From Mesostigma viride (lineage: Eukaryota > Streptophyta > Mesostigmatophyceae > Mesostigmatales > Mesostigmataceae): 64,000 bases of DNA. A program made the position numbers and the translations under genes. Of this stretch, positions 46,080 through 57,325 are shown one piece after another (position 1 is the stretch's first letter; each line of letters starts with the position of its first letter). Below the pieces are notes generated by a model. It was not told the origin of the DNA. It worked only from the letters and a program-made list of their open reading frames with translations, and made no database searches. The stretch spans positions 27,816 to 91,815 of the forward strand of contig RPFO01000560.1 in NCBI GenBank assembly GCA_009746045.1. Direction: 5' to 3'.

Positions 46080-46556
46080 TGGGGGGGTGGGGTGGGGGCG
46101 GGTGGGGTGGGGTGGGGTGGGGTGGGGTGGGGTGGGGTGGGTGGGTGGGGTGGGTGGGGTGGGGTGGGGGTGGGGTGGGGTGGGGTGGGGGGGGGCGGGG
46201 CGGGCGGGGCGGGGCGGGGCGGGGCGGGGCGGGGCGGGCGGGGCGGGGCGGGCGGGGCGGGGCGGGGCGGGGCGGGGCGGGGCGGGGCGGGCGGGGCGGG
46301 GCGGGGCGGGCGGGGGGGGCGGGCGGGGCGGGCGGGGCGGGGCGGGGCGGGGCGGGCGGCGGGCGGGCGGGCGGGGCGGGGCGGGGCGGGCGGGGCGGGC
46401 GGGCGGGGCGGGGGGGGCGGGGCGGGGCGGGGCGGGGCGGGGCGGGGCGGGCGGGGCGGGGCGGGGCGGGGCGGGCGGCGGGGCGGGGCGGGGCGGGGTG
46501 GGGTGGGGTGGGGTGGGGTGGGGTGGGGTGGGTGGGTGGGTGGGTGGGTGGGTGGG
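46080..46556. repeat. GGGGT/GGGGC pentanucleotide array, intronic or upstream
   Basis: About 475 bp: GGGGT units, then a long GGGGC block with GGGC variants, then GGGGT and GGGT units. The plus strand has dozens of G4 runs with 1-base loops. It lies upstream of the first recognised exon of the SirB1-like gene. Confidence 0.9.
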
Positions 46557-47763
46557 TATGCGTTTGTGCATTTGTCAGTGAGTGATGAGCATGGGGTGGG
46601 GTGGGGTGGGGAGGGGAGAGATGGGAGGGGAGACAAAGGGGGGAAGAGTTACAGGGGGGGCACGAGTAATGATGTGCTTGCACAGAGGTGGTAATGGATT
46701 GACTGGGCCAAGGCAGGGGATGGCAAGGGGAGGGGGGCAGGGGGACAGGGGGGAGGGATTGGTGGGGGTGGTGATGAGGAGTAGTAGGAACAGCAGGGCG
46801 GGGGGGGGGGGGGGGGGGGGGGCCAAGTTGTTGTCCTCAGGGTAGGGAGGTCATTATGGATGAAAGAGGGGGATGGCGTGGTGGGCAAGGAGGTCCGCGG
46901 AAGCAGTTAGCTGGCCCCTAAGATCAGAGGATGCCCGATGCTACGTGGCCAGACTGCGTGTTGATGGGTGGGCGACGAAGAAGGGCCATGGCTGTGTCAG
47001 GTGCCACCCGGCACCATGCTTGCTGTCACCACTATCAGCATGGTGGTAACCTGGACGATCCACGGTCGTAGTGGCGTCTCATACGTAGGGGCCATGGTCA
47101 TGGCTGGGGCCATGGAGCAGCTTTGTTCCTCAGAAAAAGAGGTGGAAGGGGAGGGGGGGAAGGGGGAGGAGGGGGGGGGGAAGGGGGGGGGGGGAGGAGG
47201 GGAGAGGGGGGGAGGAGGGAGGAAGGAAGGTATTTGTGGCAGGAACAGCCCTGTTGGTTAAACAGCAATACTGGTTGGAGTAAAGACACAACTTGCGGCA
47301 GTTGCAATGAATATAGCATCAGAAGGTTCTCAGTACCCTTGAGATCCTCAGTTGTCCACAGTTGAAGTCAATGGTGATGGGGGCATGGCCATCACACGTA
47401 AAAAATTGCCACGGCACTGGTTATGCATGCTTCCAGCTTCTTCGCTGCTCTCCCACGCCATTGGTCATGCCCATAACCTGCACCTGTACTAGCAACATTC
47501 CTGTACGCTCATACACCCAGCTATAACATCTAGAAGGCCTTTCCGTCATGGACTAGGGAAATCTAAGACCTCCAACACGCCACAACTTGAACATGTGCCC
47601 CTGGAAGGGGCATGGAGCACACGGACCATGGACATGAGAACTGCACACAGTGCTCGTATAGAAAGAGGAAATGTCACGTGTAGTCCGAGATTCGCAGAAA
47701 GCTACTCAGTTTCCTGACTACCGCTTGCAAGCTTAGTACAGTTCTGGATGGGACGTGGGTAAG
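46557..47763. other. G-rich flank, no recognised gene
   Basis: A 23-base G run lies at 46800-46822 and a GGGGA/GGAGG tract at 47140-47225. The first exons of the SirB1-like gene may lie here, but I could not identify them. Confidence 0.4.
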
Positions 47764-48441
47764 TTATGATAAATGCCATCCCATCGGGCATCGATCAAGT
47801 CCCATGCCTCCAGGCACAGTGAACCATAGGCCCGGGACGTTTGACAATTCTGACGCGCGCAGAAAGCAATCAGCGAGGCAGGGATCATTATAGCTAACCC
47901 AGCGGAACTTGAATCGTAGCTTACCCCAAGCCCAGTCAGCCCCGGCCTCACAGCGCTGATCAACACTAGTCCCATCGTGCAAATGCCCACTGACCTTTGC
48001 AAAAGTGACATCAATCCCGCGTTGCGCGAGCATAGAATGAAGACTTCGTGAGTCAGGCCGCTCCGTCTTCACACGCGGAGGCACGAAGGATTCCGCACTT
48101 CGGCCAACCTCCGCCCTCACCCCCACGCAGCAGGTTCTATTCCGTGAACCAACCACATCTCGCCCGCAACGGAGCAGGCGAACACGACAATCTGACCAAT
48201 CCGCAGAATTTATTCGCCTGGGAATGTGAACAACACCGTCATTAGAACACCGGCGAGAGCTCCCCGGGGCGATGCGGGAGCAAACGCGTCGACCATTATC
48301 GCTCCAAGCCGGAGACGACGCTGACACCAGACCGGTTGCTATATAATTCGCCCCCCTTAGGACAACGGAGAAAGTCGCCATAAGGTGTTGTTCTTGTAGA
48401 GCCTCGTCCGGGAGACGGGGGGCCGCCTTCGATCGGCGCAA
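47764..48441 (-). CDS. Unassigned open frame, possible RNase H-like remnant
   Basis: The 225-aa frame contains RGIDVTFAKVSGHLHDGTSV followed by DQRCEAGADWAW. The KVSGH...N/DxxADxxA layout resembles the end of RNase H domains of retroelements, but no catalytic residues upstream could be placed. The left copia LTR begins 236 bp to the right. It may be a decayed retroelement. Confidence 0.3.
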   Translation of the reverse strand: MRRSKAAPRLPDEALQEQHLMATFSVVLRGANYIATGLVSASSPAWSDNGRRVCSRIAPGSSRRCSNDGVVHIPRRINSADWSDCRVRLLRCGRDVVGSRNRTCCVGVRAEVGRSAESFVPPRVKTERPDSRSLHSMLAQRGIDVTFAKVSGHLHDGTSVDQRCEAGADWAWGKLRFKFRWVSYNDPCLADCFLRASELSNVPGLWFTVPGGMGLDRCPMGWHLS

Positions 48442-48676
48442 ATTTAGTTAGAGAACTCGCGGAAGAGGTTTGGCCATGGAGTAAGTAATGGAGGATCGAT
48501 CCCGCGTGAAGTCCAATGCGGCATGCTTGGTTGATAGTTGGCGATCTCGGTAACCTCAGAGCAGCTGTTGCGGCAAACTGATTGGTCGATATTGGCGGCA
48601 AACCCCGGCCAAGGTTGGCAGAAGGTACTTTCCCGAACACGCTGACCACGCATGCTCCCAGGCGACATGACAGGAC

Positions 48677-49108
48677 TGTCAGAAGTATCGACACACCTGC
48701 CTGAAACTAGTACTTATAGTTTAGTGCTAGCTCTGGACTACATGAACGGGCATGTGCCGCATGTTTAAGTTCTGTTCCATAAGTGACCCAGTCATTCTGT
48801 GACTGACCTTGAACTTTGGTTGTGAATGGTTGGCTTGAGATCACGTTATGATTGTAACTGCCACACAGTCAGAAAAGAACCGGTTTGGTGTGGCCACGTT
48901 GTAGGTAGATCATAACTGCTACCCAGTAGCTGAGCCTGGAATTGTTTAAAAGGCGAAGCTACGCACCTTGTTTGCCCTCTTAGTACCTCACACCTCACAC
49001 ACTCCTGTGGTGGAACTAGCAGCCGGCCAGCTGCCGACTGAGACTTATTTTTATCTGAGTGAAATAAAGTAAAACTTTGTGGCAAACATTGTTTTCTCAC
49101 TCCTAACA
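48677..49108 (+). mobile_element. 5' LTR of the Ty1/copia element, 432 bp
   Basis: It runs from TGTCAGAAG to CTCCTAACA and is repeated at 54618-55049 with no difference that I noticed. Contains a TATA-like TTTAAAAG (48949) and a polyadenylation-type AATAAA near its end (49066). It is flanked on the left by AGGAC. Confidence 0.95.
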
Positions 49109-49122
49109 TGGCATCGGAGTGC
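49109..49122 (+). promoter_or_regulatory. Primer binding site of the copia element
   Basis: TGGCATCGGAGTGC follows the LTR directly. It resembles the initiator-tRNA-Met PBS (TGGTATCAGAGC) and the PBS at 1668-1679. Confidence 0.6.
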
Positions 49123-49353
49123 GGTTCGCACGCCTTTCGACCTGCTTACCGCTGGTAAAAGTCGTTTCCGAGGCTCTGCTCGCGGTTGACTTTAGATTTG
49201 TGTATTTCGGCGAGATTTGCATGACGACAGCGTAGGCGGAGGTTTGATTCCCGTCTGGCGCGTGATACGAAAGGTGCTTGGTTCGATTCCTGGCCGGAAT
49301 CTATTGGCCAACGTTACCTTTTTTTCGGAGTTTTTTGCTGTTTTTTTGCTGGA

Positions 49354-50350
49354 ATGGCTTCCGGCACTCGCAGCCAGGTCGCTTCCGCGGGTCGCGCTGC
49401 TGGCAGTAACGATTTTGATGCCGATGACGCTGCCGGTCTGGCCGCTTTGACTGCATCATCCGTAACTCTTACCGATTCGGGTCTCCCAGGCGAAGTATTT
49501 TTTGACGCAGCAGCTGGGCTGGCTGCCCTGGCTTTGCACCCGCCAGGTGGTGACGAGGACGCCGCCCACGGTGCTCCCGACGGTGAGAATCCGGCGGTTG
49601 ACGGTGGTGGTTTGAGCCGCGGTACGGGGGGGGGGCCCCGCCCGAGCCTCCTTTGTGGCTTGCAAGGAGCTTTTGAAGGATGTTCGTGGGGTCAAGGTTT
49701 TTACCGGCTCAGATTGGACGCTGTGGATCCCTTTTAAGGACCATTTCTTGGGCCTTGTTTCCCTTTATGCTGGCCTCCTTGGAGTGCTGGCAGGTGTTGT
49801 CCAGAACGTGCAACTGGATCGGCTCCTTTACGTTGCCTTGTTGGCCGTCGTCGATGGGCCTGCGCGTGCCTTGATGCAGACGCTCCCCCTGGATCGTCGC
49901 CTGGGCAGTCTGGCCATCACCAAGCTCATCCAGGTCTATGAGCATGGCAAGCTCACCAAGTCCATGCGTCTGGACTTGTGGAAACAAATGGCCCAACTTC
50001 GTCAAACTGCTCGCGAGACTGTGGAGCCGTATGTGAACCGCTCGGAACTGCTGTACGCCAAGCTACAGGCTGCAGGCATTACGTTCCCAGTCGCTGCCTT
50101 CATTGCCAGCGTCCTCAGCGGTCTGCGCGCCGAGTACAGGCCCGCGCTAATCTCCCTCCGTCTTGACGAGGTCGAGACTGTTCCGGTCCTGCGGCAGCGC
50201 CTGATGGAAGTTGAAGATCTGCTGACGGGTGGCCTCCCGTCCCCTGCAGATTCTGGCTCTGCCTCCAACCACGCATACCATACCCCTGGCCGGGGGCGTG
50301 GCCCACGGCATGGCGGTGCCCGCGGCAACGGCAACGGCAGCAGCAACGGA

Positions 50351-50381
<31 letters not shown>

Positions 50382-50397
50382 ACGGCACGGCAACGGA

Positions 50398-50439
<42 letters not shown>

Positions 50440-53400
50440 CACGGCAACGGCCGCGCCCACGGCAATGGCCACGGCAACGGCCACGGCCATGGCGGCAGCA
50501 GCGGGGGGCGCGGCGGGCGCGGTGGTGGTCGCGGTGGTGGCGCAGGGGTCGGGCGTGGTCGCGGGCCGCCCTGCTCCGTCTGCGCCAAGCCTGGACATGA
50601 CGCCGCCACCTGCTGGACTGCCCATCCCGCCCAGCGCCCTGCTCACCTCCGCGGTGACGGCGCCGGGCACGCCCATCACACCGACGCAGGCCTGCCTCCC
50701 TTGGAGACGACGTACGCGTTCCACGTGGGTCGAGGCCCTTTGTGTGCTTCCCTGCGCGCCAACCCTTTAGGTGCTTCCCTGCGCGACGGTGTGCAGCCTC
50801 ACGGGCAGGCCTCGCTTCGTCCAGTGCACGGCCTTGCGCCTTCCCCGTCCCGCTCGGGCAGTCGTCTCTCGGCACCCCGCCCCAGCACCTCCTCGGACTC
50901 GACGGCTGGTTCCTCAACCACCGCTCCTTCTGTGCTTCACACGGCCGCAACGGCCTCGGCTAGGTGTGCCCCGGAGTGGGTGGTTGACACGGGTGCCACG
51001 TACCACATGACGCCTCACCGGGCGGACTTTGGCGATGGATTTGATCCCGCCTTCCGGCTGCGCATCACCGGCTCGGGCGGCAATCTGCATGCGGGCGGCA
51101 GGGGCCCTCTGCTTCTCCGGCTCGGCACCCCGGACGTGCACCTCGGCCCAGCTTTGTATGTCCCAGGCCTTCAGGCCCGCCTACTCTCGGTGAGCCAGCT
51201 CTTTAAAGCCGGCCATGATGTGGACTTTAAGCACCTGCGCCTCACTTTGGGGACCCGCACGTTCCCCCTCGTGGAGTGTGACGGCATTTACTTGCTCCGC
51301 GGGGTGGCGCCCCATGCCCTCGCCACATCAGCCGCCCCCGTGGACCTGATGCAGTGGCACCTGCGCCTCGGACACGCTGGCGCGGATCGTATTGCTCGGC
51401 TAGCCGCCGACCCCGCCTCAAACATGGTGACCCACGGTCCCAAGGCTCCCACGTGTCCTTCCTGCCCTGCCGGTCACTTGCGGCGGAGCAGCTTTCCCCC
51501 CAGCACGACGCCACGCTGCGCGACCCCTCGCCATCGCCTGCACTGCGACCTGCTAGGTCCCATGCGGACCCCTGCCGTGTTGGGGGACTGGCGGTATGTC
51601 CTGGGCATCACGGATGAAGCCACTCGTTTTCACTGGGTTTACTTCTTGAAGACGAAGGACGCTGCCGTTGGGAGCCTGCGTCACTTCCTGGCCACGGAGA
51701 TCAAGCCGTTCCGGGCGTCCGCGGCCACGGCGCCTGTGGAGCTTCGCTCCGACCAAGACGCGGTTTTCACTGGCCAGGACTGGCGCGCCGTCTGCGCCGA
51801 GTATGGCGTGCGGCAAGAGTTCTCGTCCCCCTATACGCCGGAGCAGAACGGCGTGGCGGAGCGATTCTGGGGCGTCGCAGTTAGCATGACCAGGAGCATG
51901 CTGGCGCATGCTGGCCTCGGCAAGGAGTTCTGGGCTCTAGCCTTTGCATGCGCCATCTACATCATCAACAGGCTGCCCTGCCGCAGCAACCCGGAGCACG
52001 CAACGCCCTACTTCCTCATGTATGGGCGCCCTGCGGATTTATCCGGCATGCGTGTGTTTGGCTGCCCCTCCCACGTCTTGGTTGAGGGGGCAGCCCGTGA
52101 GAAGTTTGATTCTCGCGCTGAGGATGGCCTCTTCGTGGGATACAAGCTTGACTCCCCGGCCTACCTCGTATGGGTGCCCGACAAGGCGACGGGCGGCGGG
52201 CGTGTCATCGAGCGCAAGCACGTGCAGTTCGACGAGACGTGGCGCAACCGGGCCCCGCAGGCTGCGCAGTGGCTCCCGGCGGCCCCCTTTGCGGAGGCCG
52301 ACCTCTTTCCCGCCGACATGCTGACTCCTGCCCCTTTGCAGTTACCCTCTGCCTCTGCCGAGGACTCTGGGGGGCCGGCAACGCCCTCCACTGCCTTGCC
52401 CGCAGGCCGTGAGGACAGCTATGTCAGCATCGGGGGGACTCCTGAGCGTTTCGTTCTCCCCCCGGCCGCCGCTGCGGCCATCCAGGCACTTGTGCGGAAC
52501 GGCCATGCTCCGACGGCTCCGGCTCCTGCCTCGGCGCCGACATCTTACCTCACCGTGTCAGATGCTCGACAGCATGCCCCTCTGTTGCGCGGACAGGCCT
52601 CTGGCCACTCGCGTTCTGCGGCGTCATATGAACACGCCGGGGCGGGGATGCCTCCGCCGCATTTGAGTACCTCGGTTGACCTGGAGAGCACGGCTGACAG
52701 CACCGGCTATTCTCCTCCGGCGTCCCCTGGTGCCTCTGCAGGTCTCCTCCCCGTGTGGGGTTCCCGTGGTGCTGCCTTGTGTGGCGACCTTTCTCATGGC
52801 AGTAACACCCCCGCTCCCCCTGGTTTCGGGGGCGATGATGTATTGGATGACGCACTTTCTTCCTGGCCGGATCAACCTGTCACCAAGGCTGCACGGATCC
52901 ACGCGCATCACTCACTTGTCGCTGACCTGTGCTTCGCTGCTGCTTTTCATAGCCAGCCTGCGTCCGTGCCCTCCTCTCCCGCTGCCGCCCTTGCCTTGCC
53001 GGAATGGCGCACGGCCATGGAGAGTGAGCTGGCCAGCCTCCAGGAGCACCAGGTTTACGAGCTTCTGCATATGCGTGATCTTCCGCGCGGTGCCAAGCTC
53101 CTACCCACCAAGTGGGTCTTCGCCCAGAAAGCTGATGGGCGGTGCAAGGCCCGGTTTGTGTGCAAGGGGTTTGCACAGCGCGAGGGCATTGATTTCGGTG
53201 AGACTTTTGCTCCCACCGTCCGTGCTGCCACCGTGCGCCTGGGCTTGGCTCGTGCTGGCACTGCTGGCCACCCCATCCGGCAGCTGGATGTCCGCACCGC
53301 GTTCCTCTATGCTGAGTTGGAGGAGGACGTGTATGTCCTTCCCCCCAAGGGCTTTGAGGAGCGCGACCCCACTGGCCAAACGTACCTCTGGCGCCTCCGG

Positions 53401-54476
53401 CGGAGCCTCTATGGGCTCAAACAGGCGCCCCGGAACTGGCACCACACGCTCCGGGACTACCTCATCCATGAGACTGGCGCTGTCCAGAGCACCACGGACA
53501 CGTGTCTGTTCCTGTATGTTGGTGGTTTTGCCTTCGTCCATGTCGACGATCTCCTGGTCTCCCACTCCTCGGCGGAGTGGCTATCGCAGTGGACCCAACG
53601 GGTGTCCCAGCGCTTCCAGATCACCGAGACGGATGCCCCCTCCCTCTTTCTGGGGGTCTCCCTGGTCCTCGACCCGCCGGCGCGCACAGTTTTTCTGCAC
53701 CAAGGCCCGTATCTGGAGGCCCTCGCTGAGCGCTTTGGGGTCTCCCCACGGGCGGTGAAGACGCCCGTCGTCCCCAACACCCCCCGTGGTGAGGGGGGGC
53801 TTCTCAACGCGGACGACACTCGCGTCTACCAAGCGATCACCGGGGCACTCCTGTATGCGATGGGATGCACTCGGCCTGACCTGGCATTCGCAGTCAACCT
53901 GCTGACTCAGAATATGAAAAACCCTACTGTAAGCGACCTTGGGCTGGCACGCCGGGTGCTTCAGTACGCGGTACACACCAAGGACCTGGGTCTGTCCTAC
54001 TCGGGGCAGGGGGGGCTGGTGGCCTACTCGGATGCCGACTGGGCAAACGATCCTGTGGACCGCAAGTCAATCACTGGCAACGTGGTCATGTACCGCGGTG
54101 CTGCGGTGGAGTGGACCAGTCGCAAGCAGCCCACTCCAGCCCTGTCCACCTGTGAGGCCGAGTACATGGCCCTGTGCGGTGTCACGCAGCAGGTGGTCCC
54201 CTTCTCACCATCACCAAGGAGTTGGGTGACCCGGCCTCAGGGCCAATTCAGGTGTTTTGCGACAACACTGGTGCTGTGGCTCTGTCACGAGACCCTGTTC
54301 ACCCTCGGCGTACCAAGCACATCGACGTCAAGTACCACTACATTCGCGCGAAGGTCGCGGATGGCACCGTTCAGGTGTCTCACCTTCCTGGGGCAGCGAT
54401 GATCGCCGACATGCTCACCAAGGCACTACCTGAGCCACGTTTTGTGGAGCTCAGACACAAGTTGTTGGGTATTTGA
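49354..54476 (+). pseudogene. Gag-Pol of the copia element (three frameshifts)
   Basis: Gag starts at 49354 (MASGTRSQVASAGRAAGSND) and ends in a CX2CX4HX4C knuckle (CSVCAKPGHDAATC, about 50573-50614) preceded by an Asn-Gly-rich repeat. Pol follows in the same frame as the knuckle: protease (VVDTGATYHMT), integrase zinc region (WHLRLGHAG...CPSC) and DDE core (HCDLLGPM, SDQDAVF, PEQNGVAERFW), RT (GFAQREGIDFGETFAPTVRA, YGLKQAPRNWH, FVHVDDLLV) and RNase H (YSDADWANDPVDRKS, CEAEYMAL, FCDNTGAVAL, ADMLTKALPEP), stop at 54474. The frame breaks at a G run near 49627, in the AACGGC repeat near 50385 and near 54190. The YVDD box is HVDD. With identical LTRs, sequencing or assembly indels are as likely as true mutations. 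Confidence 0.92.
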
Positions 54477-54602
54477 GTTACTGGCAATTAGTGATGAGAC
54501 AACATAAGGACACACTTGCTAGCCTGTGACACTGGTCCCATACTACAGTTCTTTTAGTGAACATTTGTTCTGGCTTGCTTGAGTTTGTTTTCCGGCCTGT
54601 GT

Positions 54603-54617
54603 GCCGAGTAAGGGGGG
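54603..54617 (+). promoter_or_regulatory. Polypurine tract of the copia element
   Basis: GCCGAGTAAGGGGGG ends directly before the 3' LTR. This is the expected primer site for plus-strand DNA synthesis. Confidence 0.75.
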
Positions 54618-55049
54618 TGTCAGAAGTATCGACACACCTGCCTGAAACTAGTACTTATAGTTTAGTGCTAGCTCTGGACTACATGAACGGGCATGTGCCG
54701 CATGTTTAAGTTCTGTTCCATAAGTGACCCAGTCATTCTGTGACTGACCTTGAACTTTGGTTGTGAATGGTTGGCTTGAGATCACGTTATGATTGTAACT
54801 GCCACACAGTCAGAAAAGAACCGGTTTGGTGTGGCCACGTTGTAGGTAGATCATAACTGCTACCCAGTAGCTGAGCCTGGAATTGTTTAAAAGGCGAAGC
54901 TACGCACCTTGTTTGCCCTCTTAGTACCTCACACCTCACACACTCCTGTGGTGGAACTAGCAGCCGGCCAGCTGCCGACTGAGACTTATTTTTATCTGAG
55001 TGAAATAAAGTAAAACTTTGTGGCAAACATTGTTTTCTCACTCCTAACA
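54618..55049 (+). mobile_element. 3' LTR of the Ty1/copia element, 432 bp
   Basis: Same length and sequence as 48677-49108; followed by the target copy AGGAC (55050-55054). Confidence 0.95.
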
Positions 55050-55398
55050 AGGACATTCACGAAAGCGTTCCGGGGGGGCGTTCACGAAACCGTTCCCGGG
55101 GTTTAGCGCCTTAGCGGCAAGAGCACCGCGCCGCGCCACATGTGGCAACGATGCTCCGGAAGTCCGTAGTACCCAATGTCAGAATTTGAAACGGTTGAAA
55201 CTTGAAAGTGAAGAGTGAAGACCGTTTGGCAATTTTAAATGTTGGGTGGGCGCGAACCCCTTCGCAACCTTCAGGCAAATTATTTGTAGTTGCGCCCGGT
55301 GTGAGAACCCAGAAAGGACACAGGACCCGTCACACAGGCTTCATGGGTAGGTAACATCGGCAAGCTATAATTGCTGCAACGAGCCCATCTGATAGGAA

Positions 55399-56358
55399 AT
55401 GGTAGCCAAGAAAGCGACGTCCCCAACTCGGACCCCAAAGGCGCGTAAGGGCGTGCTAGCCCAGTTGACTAACGTGGCCTCCTACATCCTTACGTCGCCA
55501 ATCAATCTCGTCTCATCTGTGTTCCGCACTGCTCCAGCAAAGGAGAAGCCGGTCTCGCCAATACGTGCCATGAACATATCGCCAAAGAAGGGCCTTGAAG
55601 AGCCCGCAAGACCAGCGAGGGCCTTGAAAGGTGCGAGAATGGTGCGTCCTACTGCTAAAGCACAGGAGATTATCGACGCTGCCAACGCCGCGGATGCGAA
55701 GGCGCCGGAGGTAGCCGGTCCCCCCGCCGTCAAGCCAGTGAAGGGCAAGACGCCCAAAGCTTTGAAAGCAAAGGGCGGCATCAAGAAGGCTGGCACCGGG
55801 AAGGCTGCCAAGGCTACGAAGCCTGCGAAAGCTGCAAAGGCCGAAAAGCCCGGTAAGGTGGGAAGGCCTCCCAAGGCGGACAAAGCCGCAAAGGCGGAAA
55901 AGCCCGCTAAGGCGGAAAAGCCCGCAAAGGAGGAAAAGCCCTCAAAGGCGGAAAAGCCCGAAAAGGCGGAAAAGCCTGCAAAGGCCAAAGCTGTAAAGGC
56001 TGCGAAGAAGGCAAAGCCGGTCAAGGCGGAGGCAGACGCCGCGGTGGAAGAGAAGAAGGCGGCGCCCAAGCAGCGGAGGAAGAGACAGCTGTCGGAGCTG
56101 GTGAACGAGCCGGCCGAGAAGCCCAAGGCAGCGAAGACGCCCAAAGCCCTCAAGGTGGCCGGTGGCGTGGAGAAGGTCCCTGCGAAGCGAGGCCGGAAGC
56201 CCAGCAAAGATAAGTTAAAGGCGTTGGAAGCGCAAGCAGGGAGCGTGGAGGTGACGGTGTCGGGTGCCAAGACCGACAAAGCTGTCAAGGCACCACGAGC
56301 CAAGAAGGGCGCTAGCACAGCGGCCGCACAGAAGAAGCAGCAGGCCGCACCCAAGTAG
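55399..56358 (+). CDS. Lysine/alanine-rich AT-hook, histone H1-like nuclear protein
   Basis: A 319-aa intact single-exon frame from the ATG at 55399. The first 80 residues are less biased (LAQLTNVASYILTSPINLVS). The remainder is Lys/Ala/Pro-rich with repeated AEKPAK units (about residues 145-200), resembling H1 C-terminal tails. AT-hook-like cores GRPPK (about residue 155) and KRGRKPS (about residue 265) suggest minor-groove DNA binding. No globular H1 winged helix is visible, so a true linker histone is unlikely; a chromatin protein or HMGA-like architectural factor fits. It starts 350 bp right of the copia insertion, so the element may sit in its promoter. Confidence 0.7.
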   Translation: MVAKKATSPTRTPKARKGVLAQLTNVASYILTSPINLVSSVFRTAPAKEKPVSPIRAMNISPKKGLEEPARPARALKGARMVRPTAKAQEIIDAANAADAKAPEVAGPPAVKPVKGKTPKALKAKGGIKKAGTGKAAKATKPAKAAKAEKPGKVGRPPKADKAAKAEKPAKAEKPAKEEKPSKAEKPEKAEKPAKAKAVKAAKKAKPVKAEADAAVEEKKAAPKQRRKRQLSELVNEPAEKPKAAKTPKALKVAGGVEKVPAKRGRKPSKDKLKALEAQAGSVEVTVSGAKTDKAVKAPRAKKGASTAAAQKKQQAAPK

Positions 56359-57080
56359 TCCTGTGGTGATTCCTCCATGACCTGATCTCTCTTTGGAACT
56401 GGCTTATTGATACACTCCCTAGCTGTTAATAGTATGCGGTGTCTTAATGCCACCAATGAAAGGCTCGTTAGCGCGAACAAGAGCCTGCAGACACATCGGC
56501 ATGTTTCTGTCAGTTGCAAGAGCGTTTGAAACCCTGTTAGCGATGACCCTTGCCGTCGAGTTAAAACATTCCTGTCGCGAGATGTAGTGGTGCCAACTTC
56601 CAAGGCAGAAGATGGCGAGACTAGCATGTTTGAAGGTTTCTGGCACATGCCTCATGTCCCAGTGAACTTCCGCACATCTAAAACCAGAGCATGGGATATG
56701 TCAGCATGGCAACTATCCGCCAACGCTGTTTGGGATGTTACCTAATTTATGAAGTGAGACAACTATTCCTGGACGTGTGGTTACTTGATTTATGGTTGTT
56801 ATGCACCTTGAATCCTCCCTTCTAATAATTTATAATTACGTGGTGAGCCAGCCATTGCAGGCAACTTTTTCCAGTGGCTTTTGGCCGTAGCCCCTGAGCT
56901 CCCCATAAACAAAGCTTTTAGAAATTTGCCAACAGCTTTCGGTGCAGAACTCAAAATTGTTGCAAACAGCAAGTAAGTGTGTGAACATGCACAGACAGCA
57001 TGCCACCGAGTACCCGATGAGGTATTTGTCCACACAGATATTTTACCCGCACGAAGGCAAGTGGCACGACTTTGGATCAG
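56359..57080. other. Downstream region without recognised gene
   Basis: AT-richer sequence after the AT-hook gene. No motif recognised apart from a short GAGACAACTATTCCTGGACG segment (56756-56775) also seen near 35923. Confidence 0.4.
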
Positions 57081-57325
57081 GAGACCCATATTAATTGGTA
57101 CAACTATTCCTGGATGCATGGCGATCCCGCGGGTGCTCAACAGGACTGAGGTACCGTTCCGTGATCGCTTCACACTGCTGGGGAGCATGCTCCCCGACAC
57201 GGCAGACGATGAGGACCCCCGCATCGGCCTGGCTGTGGATCGAGGGGGGACGTCATCCACGTCGACCACAAGCCCTGGCAGGCACCCCGGCCCCTGCCAC
57301 CCAGCGACCCCAGTTGAGGGAATAT
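57081..57325 (+). pseudogene. Chimera: LINE RT fragment joined to the end of element A ORF1
   Basis: 57120-57234 encodes TEVPFRDRFTLLGSMLPDTA, the LINE C segment also found on the minus strand at 58780-58860 (VPFRDRFKLLGSWLPDTADD). At about 57238 it switches to the element A ORF1 end, [10 protein letters not shown], with a stop just before the site GAGGGAATATA (57315-57325). Confidence 0.65.

Larger units (their letters stand above)
48677..55049 (+). mobile_element. Complete Ty1/copia retrotransposon, 6373 bp
   Basis: Two 432-bp LTRs, 5-bp target duplication AGGAC (48672-48676 and 55050-55054), PBS, gag, pol and polypurine tract are all in place. Order protease, integrase, RT, RNase H identifies Ty1/copia. 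Identical LTRs imply a very recent insertion. The flanks join at ...GACATGACAGGAC/ATTCACG. Confidence 0.95.

Noticed and set aside
45684-46694. Gly/Arg-rich and Pro/Ala-rich proteins across the GGGGC array
   Set aside because: Pentamer repeats without stops; the array lies outside the spliced frame of the SirB1-like gene.
49215-49300. tRNA genes in the copia leader
   Set aside because: Two B-box-like stretches (GGTTTGATTCCC, GGTTCGATTCC) are present, but no acceptor stem, D arm or anticodon arm can be drawn around them.
55100-55180. tRNA-like segment (TTAGCGGCAAGAGC)
   Set aside because: A D-arm-like piece only; no TpsiC arm or matching acceptor stem.
55482-56648. 388-aa minus-strand frame opposite the AT-hook gene
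   Set aside because: Shadow frame; the plus-strand frame has Lys/Ala bias and AT-hook cores, the minus one has only its complement composition.
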